The position numbers and the translations under genes were made by a program. Of a stretch of DNA of 64,000 nucleotides, positions 16,916-26,001 are shown piece after piece. The stretch is from positions 43,704 through 107,703 of the forward strand of contig DATFXM010000071.1 of assembly GCA_035315885.1 (NCBI GenBank), read 5' to 3'. The notes below the pieces were generated by a model. The model was given only the letters and a program-made list of their open reading frames with translations, was not told the origin of the DNA and did no database searches. Numbering within the stretch: the first letter of the stretch is position 1; each line of letters opens with the position of its first letter. This DNA comes from DATFXM01 sp035315885 (lineage in GTDB: Bacteria; Acidobacteriota; Blastocatellia; UBA7656).

Positions 16916-17347
16916 CTAACCTTGTGGCGCGGCACCCTTGATTTCCTGCAACAGCGATCTAACTTTTTCAGCGTTCTTCTGGCGCCACGCGGTTGCCATC
17001 GATGAGATCTTGCTCCTGAGTCCCTGATCCGCTCCAATTGAGCACTTCGATTTAGGATCGTTCCAAAGCAACCCGTTGTTGACGATGTCCTCAGCTTGTC
17101 CTTCATACGCCGGCAATGGGTCCTTCGAAGCAATCTCTACCAGCCGGTCGACGCAAGCCTGAACTCCTTTAGGGATGCCGGTCCGCTTTGCCCGTCGGTT
17201 CTTCTTAGGAGCCTTCTTCTCCTGAACTTCTTGAGCCGGTTTCGCTGTCTTAGATGACTCTTGAGTGGTGAGAGCTGTCGACGAAGACGAAATCAACAAG
17301 CCCACCGCAAGAACGAAAGGTACTTTTGATACGAGCATGGCTTTCAT
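16916..17347 (-). CDS. Small secreted basic protein
   Basis: 143 residues from the ATG at 17347, preceded by AAGGAG; an upstream in-frame ATG at 17392 lacks an RBS and would bury the signal peptide. Signal peptide MKAMLVSKVPFVLAVGLLIS. A low-complexity Lys/Pro-rich linker (SKTAKPAQEVQEKKAPKKNR) follows, then a helical domain with QACVDRLVEIASKDPLPAYE and KCSIGADQGLRSKISSMATA. Family not recognised. It converges on the YncE gene across the HigA remnant. Confidence 0.75.
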   Translation of the reverse strand: MKAMLVSKVPFVLAVGLLISSSSTALTTQESSKTAKPAQEVQEKKAPKKNRRAKRTGIPKGVQACVDRLVEIASKDPLPAYEGQAEDIVNNGLLWNDPKSKCSIGADQGLRSKISSMATAWRQKNAEKVRSLLQEIKGAAPQG

Positions 17348-17843
17348 CGTTCGCGCTCCTTGTGGAAAGCGGTTTCCCGCCGGGATTAACATCTCGTGTT
17401 ATTGCAACTCCACGCGTTCTTTGCACCAGACGGATCAGTCTGGAACAGTTTATACCTTCGATGCGATTTCCGCCTAATCGAGAGCGCGCGGTACAGGTTA
17501 TTGAGAACTCGTCAGGGAGGGCTTGCACTAACCGGATCGCTTTCTTACGCTTATTGGAGGTCTGACATTCTCGGAGTAAGTGTGGTAAACAGCGCCTGAA
17601 ATGTCCCCTGTTTTTCGAGCGGTGCCTCACTCCCACCGATCTTGAGAGTCCCAGTCTCCTCACGCCAGCGACTCAGAAAGGATGATTAATGCATCCTCTC
17701 TCTCTGCTTGCCGCAACGGCCGCCGCGTGCGTTCGCGGCTCAGGGCCCACAAACATTCTGCATCTCGAGAGCACGGCCGATACCAATCGGGCGTTTAGAC
17801 CAAAGATGAACCAGCAATATGTTGCAAAGAAGGAGGAGAAGAA
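17348..17843. other. Intergenic stretch without recognised gene
   Basis: Divergent gap between the small secreted protein (minus) and the subtilase (plus). Short overlapping frames exist, but none has a convincing RBS or family. A small hairpin CCAGAC/GTCTGG lies near 17427-17444. The subtilase RBS GAAGGAGGAGA ends the gap. Confidence 0.5.
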
Positions 17844-20024
17844 ATGGAACGCAAATCTCTAAGAAGTGTTGTGCTCCGCGCAATCGCTCTGCCTTTGTTT
17901 TTTCTAGTGTCAGCATATGCGGTCGCGAGACCAGAGCTCGGGGGGCAGCCTGGAGGACCCGTCACCGAGGTAACCGCGATCACAAACACTGAGCAGAAAC
18001 CGAGCTTCGTATCGAATGCTGTACTCGTGAAGCTTACGCGACAGGCCCGCGCAAATCTCAAGGTTACCCGCCAGGAAGTGAACCCCGCAGCGACTGGAAT
18101 AGCGTCGCTTGACGCCGTCTGTCGCGACGCTGGCGTCAGTAGGTTCCGTTCCATTCTAACGTCAGGCCCGCATCGCGACGCCGCGGCGCCGATAAACGCC
18201 TGGCACAGACTGACTCTGGCCGGGCGGGAGCAGCGGCTCGACCTGATCGAACAGAGCAACGACGACACGTTGAATCTCACTTACTCGGGGGCTGAGCCTC
18301 TCGGTCGTTTGGTTGCGCGCCTCAAGCAGGACCCCAGCATCGAGTCGGTGGCCCTTGACTACGTCATGCGGCCGATGCTCGTTCCGAATGATCCCTATTA
18401 CTCCACGCCCTATCCCACCTCTCACGATGGCAACATCTCGCAGTGGGCGCCGCAATTCATCGGCGCGGAGCAAGCCTGGGATTCCACCTTGGGCGATCCC
18501 TCTATCATCATTGCTGTTGTGGATACCGGCATCGATGCCAATCATCCAGACTTGGCGGGCAAAGTCGTTTTGATGAAAAACTACGTCAATGGCGAGCGCG
18601 CGTCGGATTCGTTTGGGCATGGCACGCACGTGGCTGGCATTGCGGCGGCTAACATCAACAACGGCACCGGAACCGCCGGCATCTGCGGTCGCTGCAGTCT
18701 CATGTCAGTTAAAGCGCTCGGAGCCGATGGTTCGGGACTGACCTCGGATGTCGCCTCCGGCATTGTCTTCGCCACGGATAAAGGGGCACGCGTCATCAAT
18801 CTTTCTCTGGGAAGTCCCTCGCGCACCACCATCATACGCGACGCCCTGGACTATGCCTTTAACAACAACGTTCTCCCAGTAGTTGCGATGGGCAACGCCA
18901 ATTCGGACCAGGTGGGAGACCTTGCTTACTGGTACGGCGCCTTGAGCGTAGGCGCTGTAGATCAACGCGGGAACAAGGCTTCATTCTCGAACTTCGGCCT
19001 TCAGACCGACGTGACTGCCCCGGGGGTAGCGGTCCTTTCCACCATGCCCACCTACTCAGTGACACTCAATACGCAGTTTGGCTACAAGATGAATTATGAC
19101 GCGCTCTCCGGTACCTCGATGGCGACGCCGGTTGTTGCCGGACTGGCCGGTCTGCTTTTTTCAAGAAACCCGAGCCTCACCGCAGGCCAGGTAAAGGGAA
19201 TGATCGAGTCATCGGCGGGCGATGGAGCGAGCTTCGACCTTACCTCCGGTTTCGGCCCTGTTCACGCCGCGGCAGCGGTTAACGCCGCCGGCCAGGCGGA
19301 GAATTCAGCTCCTGAGCTGATCTCTTTGTCGCCCGCATTCGGTTCAGCGCTGGTGAGAAATGTTATCTTTTCTACGGCCGCCAGCGACAACGTTGCAGTT
19401 CACCATGTTGACTTCATCAGCGCCGGAGCAAGATACTTTTTGCCGGCGACCTCAGTTGGCTACCCCGGCGGAAAGGGTAAGAATGGAGCGCCTCCGATCC
19501 CACCATGGTCCTCGCTATTCTCTTCTACAACTCAGTGGAATGGTCTGTTTGACGTCACAGCGATTGCCTTCGACCGGTCAGGTAACGGCTCAATTCCGAG
19601 CGCAGGCAGCTACGACGTCGAGAATGCATATGTAACGAGGTCATTCACGACGCATCTGTGCGATCCGAGTCGAACCGGTTGCCCTCGTTTCGCCTGGGAT
19701 GCAACGTTCACCCTGACCTATCCCGCAATCGCCAAAGAAAGAATCGAATGGTTCAATTCGAACTTCTCGAGCAATTACGCCGGAGCTCTATCTGGGAGGG
19801 TCAGCGATGGGCAGCGCATTTTCTCGAGCGGGGTGTTCCCGCGATACTGGACGGGCAATGTCTTCGAATTTGATTTCGGGCGCCCCGTCTTCTGCGGTGG
19901 TTGCTCCTCCAACCGAATCGGCGGTGCTCTTGGGGACCTCTATCTTTGCATAAACAAAGACTGCCCGATCACTCCCGGAACAGCTGAAACGGATATAACT
20001 GTGAGCATCACATATCCGCAGTAG
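17844..20024 (+). CDS. Secreted subtilisin-like (S8) serine protease
   Basis: 726 residues. Signal peptide 1-29 (VLRAIALPLFFLVSAYAVAR), a propeptide-like region to about 180, then the S8 domain (about 200-475). The catalytic triad is Asp227 (VVDTGID), His259 (FGHGTHVAG) and Ser425 (SGTSMATP), with the oxyanion Asn351 in AMGNAN. The catalytic set is complete. From about 485 a C-terminal extension begins with LSPAFGSALVRNVIFS and a domain with four late Cys (HLCDPSRTGC, FCGGCSS, LCINKDC), unlike the core. It is probably exported and matured by removal of the propeptide. A strong hairpin about 100 bp downstream may end the transcript. Confidence 0.96.
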   Translation: MERKSLRSVVLRAIALPLFFLVSAYAVARPELGGQPGGPVTEVTAITNTEQKPSFVSNAVLVKLTRQARANLKVTRQEVNPAATGIASLDAVCRDAGVSRFRSILTSGPHRDAAAPINAWHRLTLAGREQRLDLIEQSNDDTLNLTYSGAEPLGRLVARLKQDPSIESVALDYVMRPMLVPNDPYYSTPYPTSHDGNISQWAPQFIGAEQAWDSTLGDPSIIIAVVDTGIDANHPDLAGKVVLMKNYVNGERASDSFGHGTHVAGIAAANINNGTGTAGICGRCSLMSVKALGADGSGLTSDVASGIVFATDKGARVINLSLGSPSRTTIIRDALDYAFNNNVLPVVAMGNANSDQVGDLAYWYGALSVGAVDQRGNKASFSNFGLQTDVTAPGVAVLSTMPTYSVTLNTQFGYKMNYDALSGTSMATPVVAGLAGLLFSRNPSLTAGQVKGMIESSAGDGASFDLTSGFGPVHAAAAVNAAGQAENSAPELISLSPAFGSALVRNVIFSTAASDNVAVHHVDFISAGARYFLPATSVGYPGGKGKNGAPPIPPWSSLFSSTTQWNGLFDVTAIAFDRSGNGSIPSAGSYDVENAYVTRSFTTHLCDPSRTGCPRFAWDATFTLTYPAIAKERIEWFNSNFSSNYAGALSGRVSDGQRIFSSGVFPRYWTGNVFEFDFGRPVFCGGCSSNRIGGALGDLYLCINKDCPITPGTAETDITVSITYPQ

Positions 20025-20469
20025 TAAGGCGCTAAAAGCGTGATAGGCAAAGTGCGCCATCCGGGACGCACCAGGACAAAGTGTCTGCTACAGCGGTGAC
20101 AGCTCGTTCGCCGCTCACACAAAGGAGGGCGAGGTCATCGGGACCCCGCCCTCCATCATGAAAGACCACTCTCGAGCCGCTGGGTGGGCGCTGCCAGATC
20201 CATCTAAGACATAGCACTCAGACTATTGCCGTTCGATGGTCGTTCTCGTTCTGCGGGTCTTTTTCATGCACGATTCTCAGAATCAGTCTTTCCCGTCGTG
20301 TCGAAGGCGCTCCTCATTGCTCCGTTCGTGGCCCTTGCGTATAATGGCGGCCGCCTAAACGTTCCGGCGCAGGCTACAGCATCAGCGGCCAGGAAGTATT
20401 TGAAACCGTCTGACAAAAAATTTGATTTAAAATCTGATTACTCCCATCGCGTGCGCTTGAGAGGTAACA
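20025..20469. other. Gap between subtilase and winged-helix/TPR gene
   Basis: No gene supported. It holds the hairpin at 20124-20154 and an AT-rich stretch (20407-20442, AAAAAATTTGATTTAAAAT) just before the next gene that probably contains its promoter; I cannot fix -35/-10 boxes with proper spacing. Confidence 0.5.
20124..20154 (+). terminator. Strong hairpin downstream of the subtilase
   Basis: GGAGGGCG pairs with CGCCCTCC, and inside it GGTC pairs with GACC around ATCGG, with one A/C mismatch. It is a stable 12-bp stem, but no T-run follows. It could act as a terminator or mRNA 3'-end stabiliser. Confidence 0.45.
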
Positions 20470-22428
20470 ATGCAAGCTCAAATAAAGCGCATATATGAGT
20501 TCGGGCCCTTTCATCTCGATGCAGGCGAGCGACGCTTGCTGAGGTCGGGCCAGCCGGTAACGCTGACGCCCAAAGCCTTCGATACTCTTCTGCTGCTAGT
20601 CGAAAACAAGGGGCGACTGGTTGGAAAAGAAGAGCTAATGAAGTCGGTGTGGCCCCACAGTTTCGTCGAGGAGAACAATCTCAATCGCAGTATCTATCTC
20701 TTGAGAAAGGCTCTGGGGGAATCGTCGGATCAAGCCAAGTATATTGAGACTGTGCCCAAACACGGCTATCGCTTCGTGGCGAGTGTCGTCGAAGTAGATA
20801 TTGATGAAGGTGACCTGATAGTTGAGAAACACATCTCGGCGGAGGTCATCACCGAAGAAGAGATCATTGATGCCAGCCAAGCCGACCTTGTTGAAGCGTT
20901 CGGGCGGCTTACGCTTACTGATCGTCGGGCAACGGACGTGAACTTGATTTCCAGATTGCGCCGACACACTTTGCCGCTGTCAGCAATGCTCCTGCTGGCG
21001 CTGGTAGCGGCGGCCGTTTACGTGTGGGCAGTCGTGAGACGCGGGCCCGCCGCGACGAGCATCGGGGTGAAGTCTATTGCGGTCCTTCCCTTCAAAGATA
21101 TGGGTGGGGCGGGCGACGAGCATCTAGGCCTTGCCCTCGCCGATGTGCTGATCACCCGGTTGAGCAACCTCAAAGATGTGAAACTGCGGCCCACCAGCGC
21201 GGTGCAGAAATTTGAAGGGCAGGAACAAGAGTCAACCGCTGCCGGGCGGTTGCTCGGCGTCGATGCGGTGCTCGAAGGCAGTATCTATCGCAGCCACGAG
21301 AAGATTCGGGTGACCGCCCGTCTGCTGCGTGTAAGCGACCAGTCGACCATCTGGTCCGGGCAATTCGATGACAAGTCGAATGACGTGCTCGCGGTGCAAA
21401 ACGCCATCGCCGAGCAAGTGGCCGACGCACTAGACTTGAATCTGAGCGCCGGTCAAAAATCGGCACTCACCAGACGTTACAGCGAAAACGCCGACGCTTA
21501 TCAACTCTACGTCAAGGGCAGATATTTCTGGAACCAACGAAGCTGGTCAGGAATGGTGCAGGCGGAGTATTTCTTCCGGCGGGCCATCGAGAAAGACCCC
21601 GACTTCGCCCTCGCCTATCTCGGCCTCGCTGACAAGCTCTTCACAGAGTCGGCGAACCCGGAAGCCTACACGGCGCTCAGCAAGGCCCTTGCGCGTGATC
21701 CCAACCTCGGCGAAGCCCACGCGACCATGGGCTTTGCCCAGATGTTTCACCACTGGGATTGGCGGAAGGCCGAAGAAAGCTTCAAGCGCGCAATTGAGCT
21801 GAAGCCCGGATACGCCACAGCGCATCAGTGGTACGCGACGCTGCTGGCGATCACGGGTCGAGTGGATGAGGCTAAACAAGAGATGCGGCGGGCGCTTGAG
21901 ATCGACCCGATGAGCGCGAACTTGCTGGCCGACCTCGGACAGATGCACTACTTCGCGCGAGAGTATGGAGAGGCCGAAACCTATTGCCGCAAGGCGCTGG
22001 AGGTAGCGCCCAATTTTGTCTTCGCGCACGCGTATCTGGTTGACATTTACCTGAAGACAGGAAGGGAGGCGGACGCTTTTGAGGAGTACCACAAGTGGGC
22101 CCGGTCCGACACCTTTGATCCGGCGCCGGCAAACATCGGCCAGTCCGACGACATTCGTTTAAGGGCAGAATACTTGCAGTCAGGCATGAATGGGTTTTTG
22201 CGGCATCGCATTGAGGACCTAGGCGTGCGATGCACGGGCGCCTGCTACGTACTCGCCAAGTCATACGCGTTGCTGGGAGACAAAGAACGGGCGCTGGCGG
22301 GACTGGAGAAATCTTATGAGAGCAAAGACTTCCTCCTGCCTTTTGTAAAGGCAGATCCAGTTTTCGATCCCCTGCATAACGAACCGAGGTTTCAAAGGCT
22401 GCTGATGTTGATTGGCCTCACGCGGTGA
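20470..22428 (+). CDS. Membrane-anchored winged-helix regulator with TolB-like and TPR domains
   Basis: 652 residues. The winged helix at 8-106 (YEFGPFHLDAGERRLLRSGQ, then LTPKAFDTLLLLVENKGRL and TVPKHGYRFVASV) is followed by a linker and one transmembrane helix at 168-189 (LPLSAMLLLALVAAAVYVWA). A TolB/FlgO-like domain follows (KSIAVLPFKDMGG to about 325), then TPR-like repeats to the C-terminus (ALAYLGLADKLF, GYATAHQWYATLLAITG). The layout is CadC-like: cytoplasmic DNA-binding head and periplasmic sensor. It is a homologue of the gene at 6428, which lacks the membrane helix. The ATG follows GAGAGGTAACA. Confidence 0.92.
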   Translation: MQAQIKRIYEFGPFHLDAGERRLLRSGQPVTLTPKAFDTLLLLVENKGRLVGKEELMKSVWPHSFVEENNLNRSIYLLRKALGESSDQAKYIETVPKHGYRFVASVVEVDIDEGDLIVEKHISAEVITEEEIIDASQADLVEAFGRLTLTDRRATDVNLISRLRRHTLPLSAMLLLALVAAAVYVWAVVRRGPAATSIGVKSIAVLPFKDMGGAGDEHLGLALADVLITRLSNLKDVKLRPTSAVQKFEGQEQESTAAGRLLGVDAVLEGSIYRSHEKIRVTARLLRVSDQSTIWSGQFDDKSNDVLAVQNAIAEQVADALDLNLSAGQKSALTRRYSENADAYQLYVKGRYFWNQRSWSGMVQAEYFFRRAIEKDPDFALAYLGLADKLFTESANPEAYTALSKALARDPNLGEAHATMGFAQMFHHWDWRKAEESFKRAIELKPGYATAHQWYATLLAITGRVDEAKQEMRRALEIDPMSANLLADLGQMHYFAREYGEAETYCRKALEVAPNFVFAHAYLVDIYLKTGREADAFEEYHKWARSDTFDPAPANIGQSDDIRLRAEYLQSGMNGFLRHRIEDLGVRCTGACYVLAKSYALLGDKERALAGLEKSYESKDFLLPFVKADPVFDPLHNEPRFQRLLMLIGLTR

Positions 22429-22615
22429 TTAGTTCCGCTATCGTCTCCTGCTCTTTCGCCAATTCTTTCCGCAACTGGTTTCATTGATTTTCCAATTGAG
22501 CAGCGGTATGCCGCACTGGTTCGTTGAGTAAACGGTTCCAGAAAAGCTCGTGATTACTGCCTGTTCTGCGGCCGGAACTCAACTTCGGACATTTGTTGAT
22601 TTATTGAATCTAAGG

Positions 22616-22689
<74 letters not shown>

Positions 22690-23142
22690 ATATCAGCGCA
22701 AGATCCAAAGGACGAACGCGGAATTATGTCAGACGCTTTGAAAGAGTGTCAACTAACGCTCCTTTAAGGCTTCGTCGTGTATTGTCTATTGTCTTCGATT
22801 TCGGGAATCGAGTACTGATAGACCGTGTTGGTTTGGATTGGTTATCCGGTCTTCAGGCTTCCGTTTTGTTGTCGCGCGGTTAAGATTTTCATGATGCTTT
22901 GCAGGATGAGACGATGACTATTATGTCGTTGCGAGGTGACATCGTTGCGAGTGTTGCAAACAGAAAAGGCACTCATCGGACGATGCAAGCTGGGGTGCTA
23001 TTCAATTTGGTAAAAGCTGAGGCGCTGTGATAATTTTCTCGGTCCTTAATTCCGGTATTTTGATTCAGGAGAAAGGTGTGACGCAGCGTGAGCGGGCCAG
23101 TACCCGCGGGCGTTGACGCATTGGCTAACGAGGGCGGACAAG
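22690..23142. other. Upstream region of atpD, no gene seen
   Basis: Divergent gap between the tRNA and atpD. No frame with an RBS and family is seen. A small hairpin GCGGG/CCCGC lies near 23094-23109. The atpD promoter should lie here but is not obvious. Confidence 0.45.
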
Positions 23143-24636
23143 ATGATGAATAACGCGGGGAAGGTTCTTCAGGTCATCGGGCCGGTGGTGGACGTAGAGT
23201 TTGACGAGACGGCGCTGCCGCCGATTTATCAGGCGCTGGAAATCACCAGTGATGGTTTCGAAGTGCCTGAGCCGATAAAGGTCACGGTTGAGGTTCAGCA
23301 GCATCTTGGTGAGGGGCGATGCCGTTGCGTCGCAATGGAACCCACCGAAGGGATGATACGAGGGATGAAGGCGATCGATACCGGCGGCCCCATCACCGTT
23401 CCGGTCGGTCCTTCGACGCTTGGGCGGGTTCTCAACGTGATCGGCCAGCCGGTCGACAAGCTCGGGCCGGTGACTGCTCAAAAAAGATATCCGATCCATC
23501 GACACGCGCCGGACTTTCAGAACCAATCCACCGAACTTGAGATGTTTGTTACAGGAATCAAGGTCATCGACCTGCTGGAACCGTTCCTGCGAGGTGGCAA
23601 GATCGGGTTGTTTGGCGGGGCCGGTGTGGGCAAGACGGTGTTGATCATGGAGCTGATCAACAACGTGGCAATGAAGCATGGCGGTTTTTCGGTGTTCGGA
23701 GGGGTTGGCGAACGGACCAGAGAAGGCAACGATCTTATCCGTGAAATGGTTGAGTCTAAAGTAGTTAACTTCGGCGAGAGCTTTTACCAGAACCTCGAGA
23801 AGACGGGAGATTTTGACCTCAAGCACGTAGACATGGGAGCAGTCGGGAAGTCGAAGGCGGCGCTGGTTTATGGACAGATGACCGAGCCTCCCGGAGCTAG
23901 GTTGCGGGTCGCTCTGACCGCACTGACGGTGGCCGAATACTTCCGGGATGAAGGCGGCACCGACGTGTTGCTGTTTATCGACAACATCTTCCGCTTTACC
24001 CAGGCTGGCTCGGAGGTGTCCGCGCTGCTGGGCCGGATGCCGTCGGCGGTAGGTTATCAGCCGACTCTTGCGACCGAGATGGGCGAGCTGCAGGAGCGGA
24101 TCACTTCCACCAAGAAGGGATCGATCACCTCGGTGCAGGCGATCTACGTTCCGGCGGACGATTACACCGATCCGGCGCCCGCCACCACCTTTGCGCACCT
24201 GGATGCGGTGAGCGCGCTTTCGCGGCAGATTGCTGAGCTGGGGATCTATCCGGCGGTGGATCCGCTGGCGTCGACTTCAAGGATCCTGGATCCGAGGATT
24301 GTTGGAGCGGAACACTACAACACGGCGCAGGAGGTCAAACGCATTCTGCAGCGCTACAAGGATCTGCAGGACATCATTGCCATCCTGGGGATTGACGAGC
24401 TGTCGGAAGAGGACAAGCTTACGGTGGCGAGAGCCAGGAAAATTCAACGGTTCCTGTCGCAGCCGTTCCACGTTGCGGAGCAGTTTACCGGGCTTGCGGG
24501 CAAATTCGTGTCGCTGGAGGAAACGGTGCGGGGATTCAAAGAGCTGATCGAAGGCAAGCACGACGATCTGCCCGAGCAGGCGTTCTACCTGGTTGGCGGC
24601 ATAGACGAGGCGGTCGAGCGTGGGCGCAACATGTAG
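23143..24636 (+). CDS. atpD: F1Fo ATP synthase subunit beta
   Basis: 497 residues from the ATG at 23143; the longer frame from TTG 23113 is unlikely. The P-loop GGAGVGKT is at 158-165, with the catalytic region GGVGERTREGNDL, the Walker B-like strand VLLFIDNIFRF and the DELSEED motif (GIDELSEED). It forms the catalytic sites of the ATP synthase with alpha subunits. atpC follows 25 bp downstream. The other subunit genes are not in the window, so this is a split atp arrangement. Confidence 0.98.
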   Translation: MMNNAGKVLQVIGPVVDVEFDETALPPIYQALEITSDGFEVPEPIKVTVEVQQHLGEGRCRCVAMEPTEGMIRGMKAIDTGGPITVPVGPSTLGRVLNVIGQPVDKLGPVTAQKRYPIHRHAPDFQNQSTELEMFVTGIKVIDLLEPFLRGGKIGLFGGAGVGKTVLIMELINNVAMKHGGFSVFGGVGERTREGNDLIREMVESKVVNFGESFYQNLEKTGDFDLKHVDMGAVGKSKAALVYGQMTEPPGARLRVALTALTVAEYFRDEGGTDVLLFIDNIFRFTQAGSEVSALLGRMPSAVGYQPTLATEMGELQERITSTKKGSITSVQAIYVPADDYTDPAPATTFAHLDAVSALSRQIAELGIYPAVDPLASTSRILDPRIVGAEHYNTAQEVKRILQRYKDLQDIIAILGIDELSEEDKLTVARARKIQRFLSQPFHVAEQFTGLAGKFVSLEETVRGFKELIEGKHDDLPEQAFYLVGGIDEAVERGRNM

Positions 24637-24661
24637 GTTGTAGCAGCGAGGGCTAAGGCTG

Positions 24662-25078
24662 ATGCCGGAGAAGATTCGATTAGAGGTAGTGACGCCGGAG
24701 CGGGTGGTGTTGGATGCTGCAGTTGACCGGGTGGAGGTGCCGGGGCTGGACGGCGAACTGGGCATCCTGCCGGGCCACACCGAGCTGGTTTCGCGGCTCA
24801 AGCCGGCTGGGCTGTTGACCTATCACGATGGAGACTCGAAGGGTCAGATGGCAATCAGCGACGGTCTTGTGGAGGTCGGTCCGGAGAGGGTGACGGTGCT
24901 GGCGGTAAAGGCCAGCCGTCCCGAGGACATTGACCTGACGAAAGCGTTGCAGCTCAAGCAGCAGGCGGAGCAGAGGCTGCAGAAGGCTCTTGCGGACCCG
25001 GATGCCGATGTGAGCCGGGCCCTGGTGGAGCTGGAACGGGCCTCTGTGACGTTGATGCTGGCAGAGCGCCACACCTGA
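24662..25078 (+). CDS. atpC: F1Fo ATP synthase subunit epsilon
   Basis: 138 residues, the usual size. The N-terminal beta-sandwich reads IRLEVVTPERVVLDAAVDRV, then VPGLDGELGILPGHTELVSR, and the C-terminal helical hairpin is KALQLKQQAEQRLQKALADP. It links the rotor to the catalytic head and can inhibit ATP hydrolysis. It is the second gene of the atpDC pair. The parS site and parAB follow directly. Confidence 0.95.
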   Translation: MPEKIRLEVVTPERVVLDAAVDRVEVPGLDGELGILPGHTELVSRLKPAGLLTYHDGDSKGQMAISDGLVEVGPERVTVLAVKASRPEDIDLTKALQLKQQAEQRLQKALADPDADVSRALVELERASVTLMLAERHT

Positions 25079-25157
25079 TTCAGACCCGACGGGCAACAAA
25101 TTTGTGTCCGAAGTTTGTTCGGGACCCCGGCTCGTCGCTCGGCCGGCAATCCTCAGA

Positions 25158-25173
25158 TGTTCCACGTGGAACA
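25158..25173. promoter_or_regulatory. parS centromere site
   Basis: TGTTCCACGTGGAACA is a perfect 16-bp palindrome, the chromosomal parS consensus (TGTTNCACGTGAAACA class). It lies between atpC and parA, 46 bp before the parA ATG. ParB is expected to load here and spread along the chromosome; autoregulation of parA is possible. Confidence 0.92.
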
Positions 25174-25218
25174 TCGACAAACCCAATCCTGAAAGTGCCA
25201 GTCGCTCACGACCACTCC

Positions 25219-26001
25219 ATGGCGCGAATAATTGCCATCGCAAACCAGAAGGGTGGGGTCGGGAAGACCACCACCGCCATAAACCTGGGCGCCAGCCTTG
25301 CCTCGGCAGACCTCAAGGTGTTGATCGTGGACGCGGACCCGCAGGGGAACACCACCAGCGGGCTGGGATTGCGGGGAACCTTTGAACGCACTCTGTACGA
25401 CTCGGTGGTTATGGACGCGTCGCTTGCCGATCTGGTCCTCAGCACCGAGCTCCCCAGCCTCAAGGTGGTGCCGTCCGGAAAAGTACTGGTTGCCGCCGAG
25501 ATTGAGCTCGTAGATGTCGAGGATCGCGAATTCAGAATGCGAAACGTGCTCCAGCGGGTTGAGCCCTCCTACGACTACATCTTGGTGGATTGTCCTCCGA
25601 GCCTCGGGCTGCTGACTCTCAACGCCCTTTCGGCGGCCGATTCGGTTCTGGTGCCCATCCAGTGCGAGTACTTCGCGCTGGAGGGAGTGTCGGAGCTCTG
25701 GGATACGGTGGCGCGGGTGAGAAAGACGCTTAACCCGCGGCTGGAGGTCGAGGGGTTTCTGCTGACTATGTTCGACGAGCGCACGAACCTTTCGAACCAG
25801 GTAGCCACCGACTTGCGCTCGGTGCTCGGCTCGCAGGTATTCGAAACGGTGATCCCTCGAAACGTTCGGCTCGCTGAGGCCCCGAGTTACGGGAAGCCGA
25901 TCATCCTCTACGATGTAAAGTCCAAAGGGGCCGAGTGCTATATAAAACTGGCAAGGGAGGTAATCGCCAATGTCCAGAAAGGCGCTGGGCAGGGGGCTTA
26001 G
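25219..26001 (+). CDS. parA: Chromosome-partitioning ATPase ParA
   Basis: 260 residues from the ATG at 25219, where the protein begins MARIIAIANQKGGVGKTTTA with the deviant Walker A (KGGVGKT, residues 11-17). The in-frame start at 25102 would translate across the parS site. Walker B-like YILVDCPPSLGLLTLNALSA and the C-terminal Soj-type region (RNVRLAEAPSYGKPI) are present. It is a ParA/Soj ATPase that moves ParB-bound origins. parB overlaps the 3' end by 32 bp. Confidence 0.97.
   Translation: MARIIAIANQKGGVGKTTTAINLGASLASADLKVLIVDADPQGNTTSGLGLRGTFERTLYDSVVMDASLADLVLSTELPSLKVVPSGKVLVAAEIELVDVEDREFRMRNVLQRVEPSYDYILVDCPPSLGLLTLNALSAADSVLVPIQCEYFALEGVSELWDTVARVRKTLNPRLEVEGFLLTMFDERTNLSNQVATDLRSVLGSQVFETVIPRNVRLAEAPSYGKPIILYDVKSKGAECYIKLAREVIANVQKGAGQGA

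Noticed and set aside
23125..24198. 357-residue minus-strand frame opposite atpD
   Set aside because: Antisense shadow of atpD; no RBS or family, and atpD is certain.
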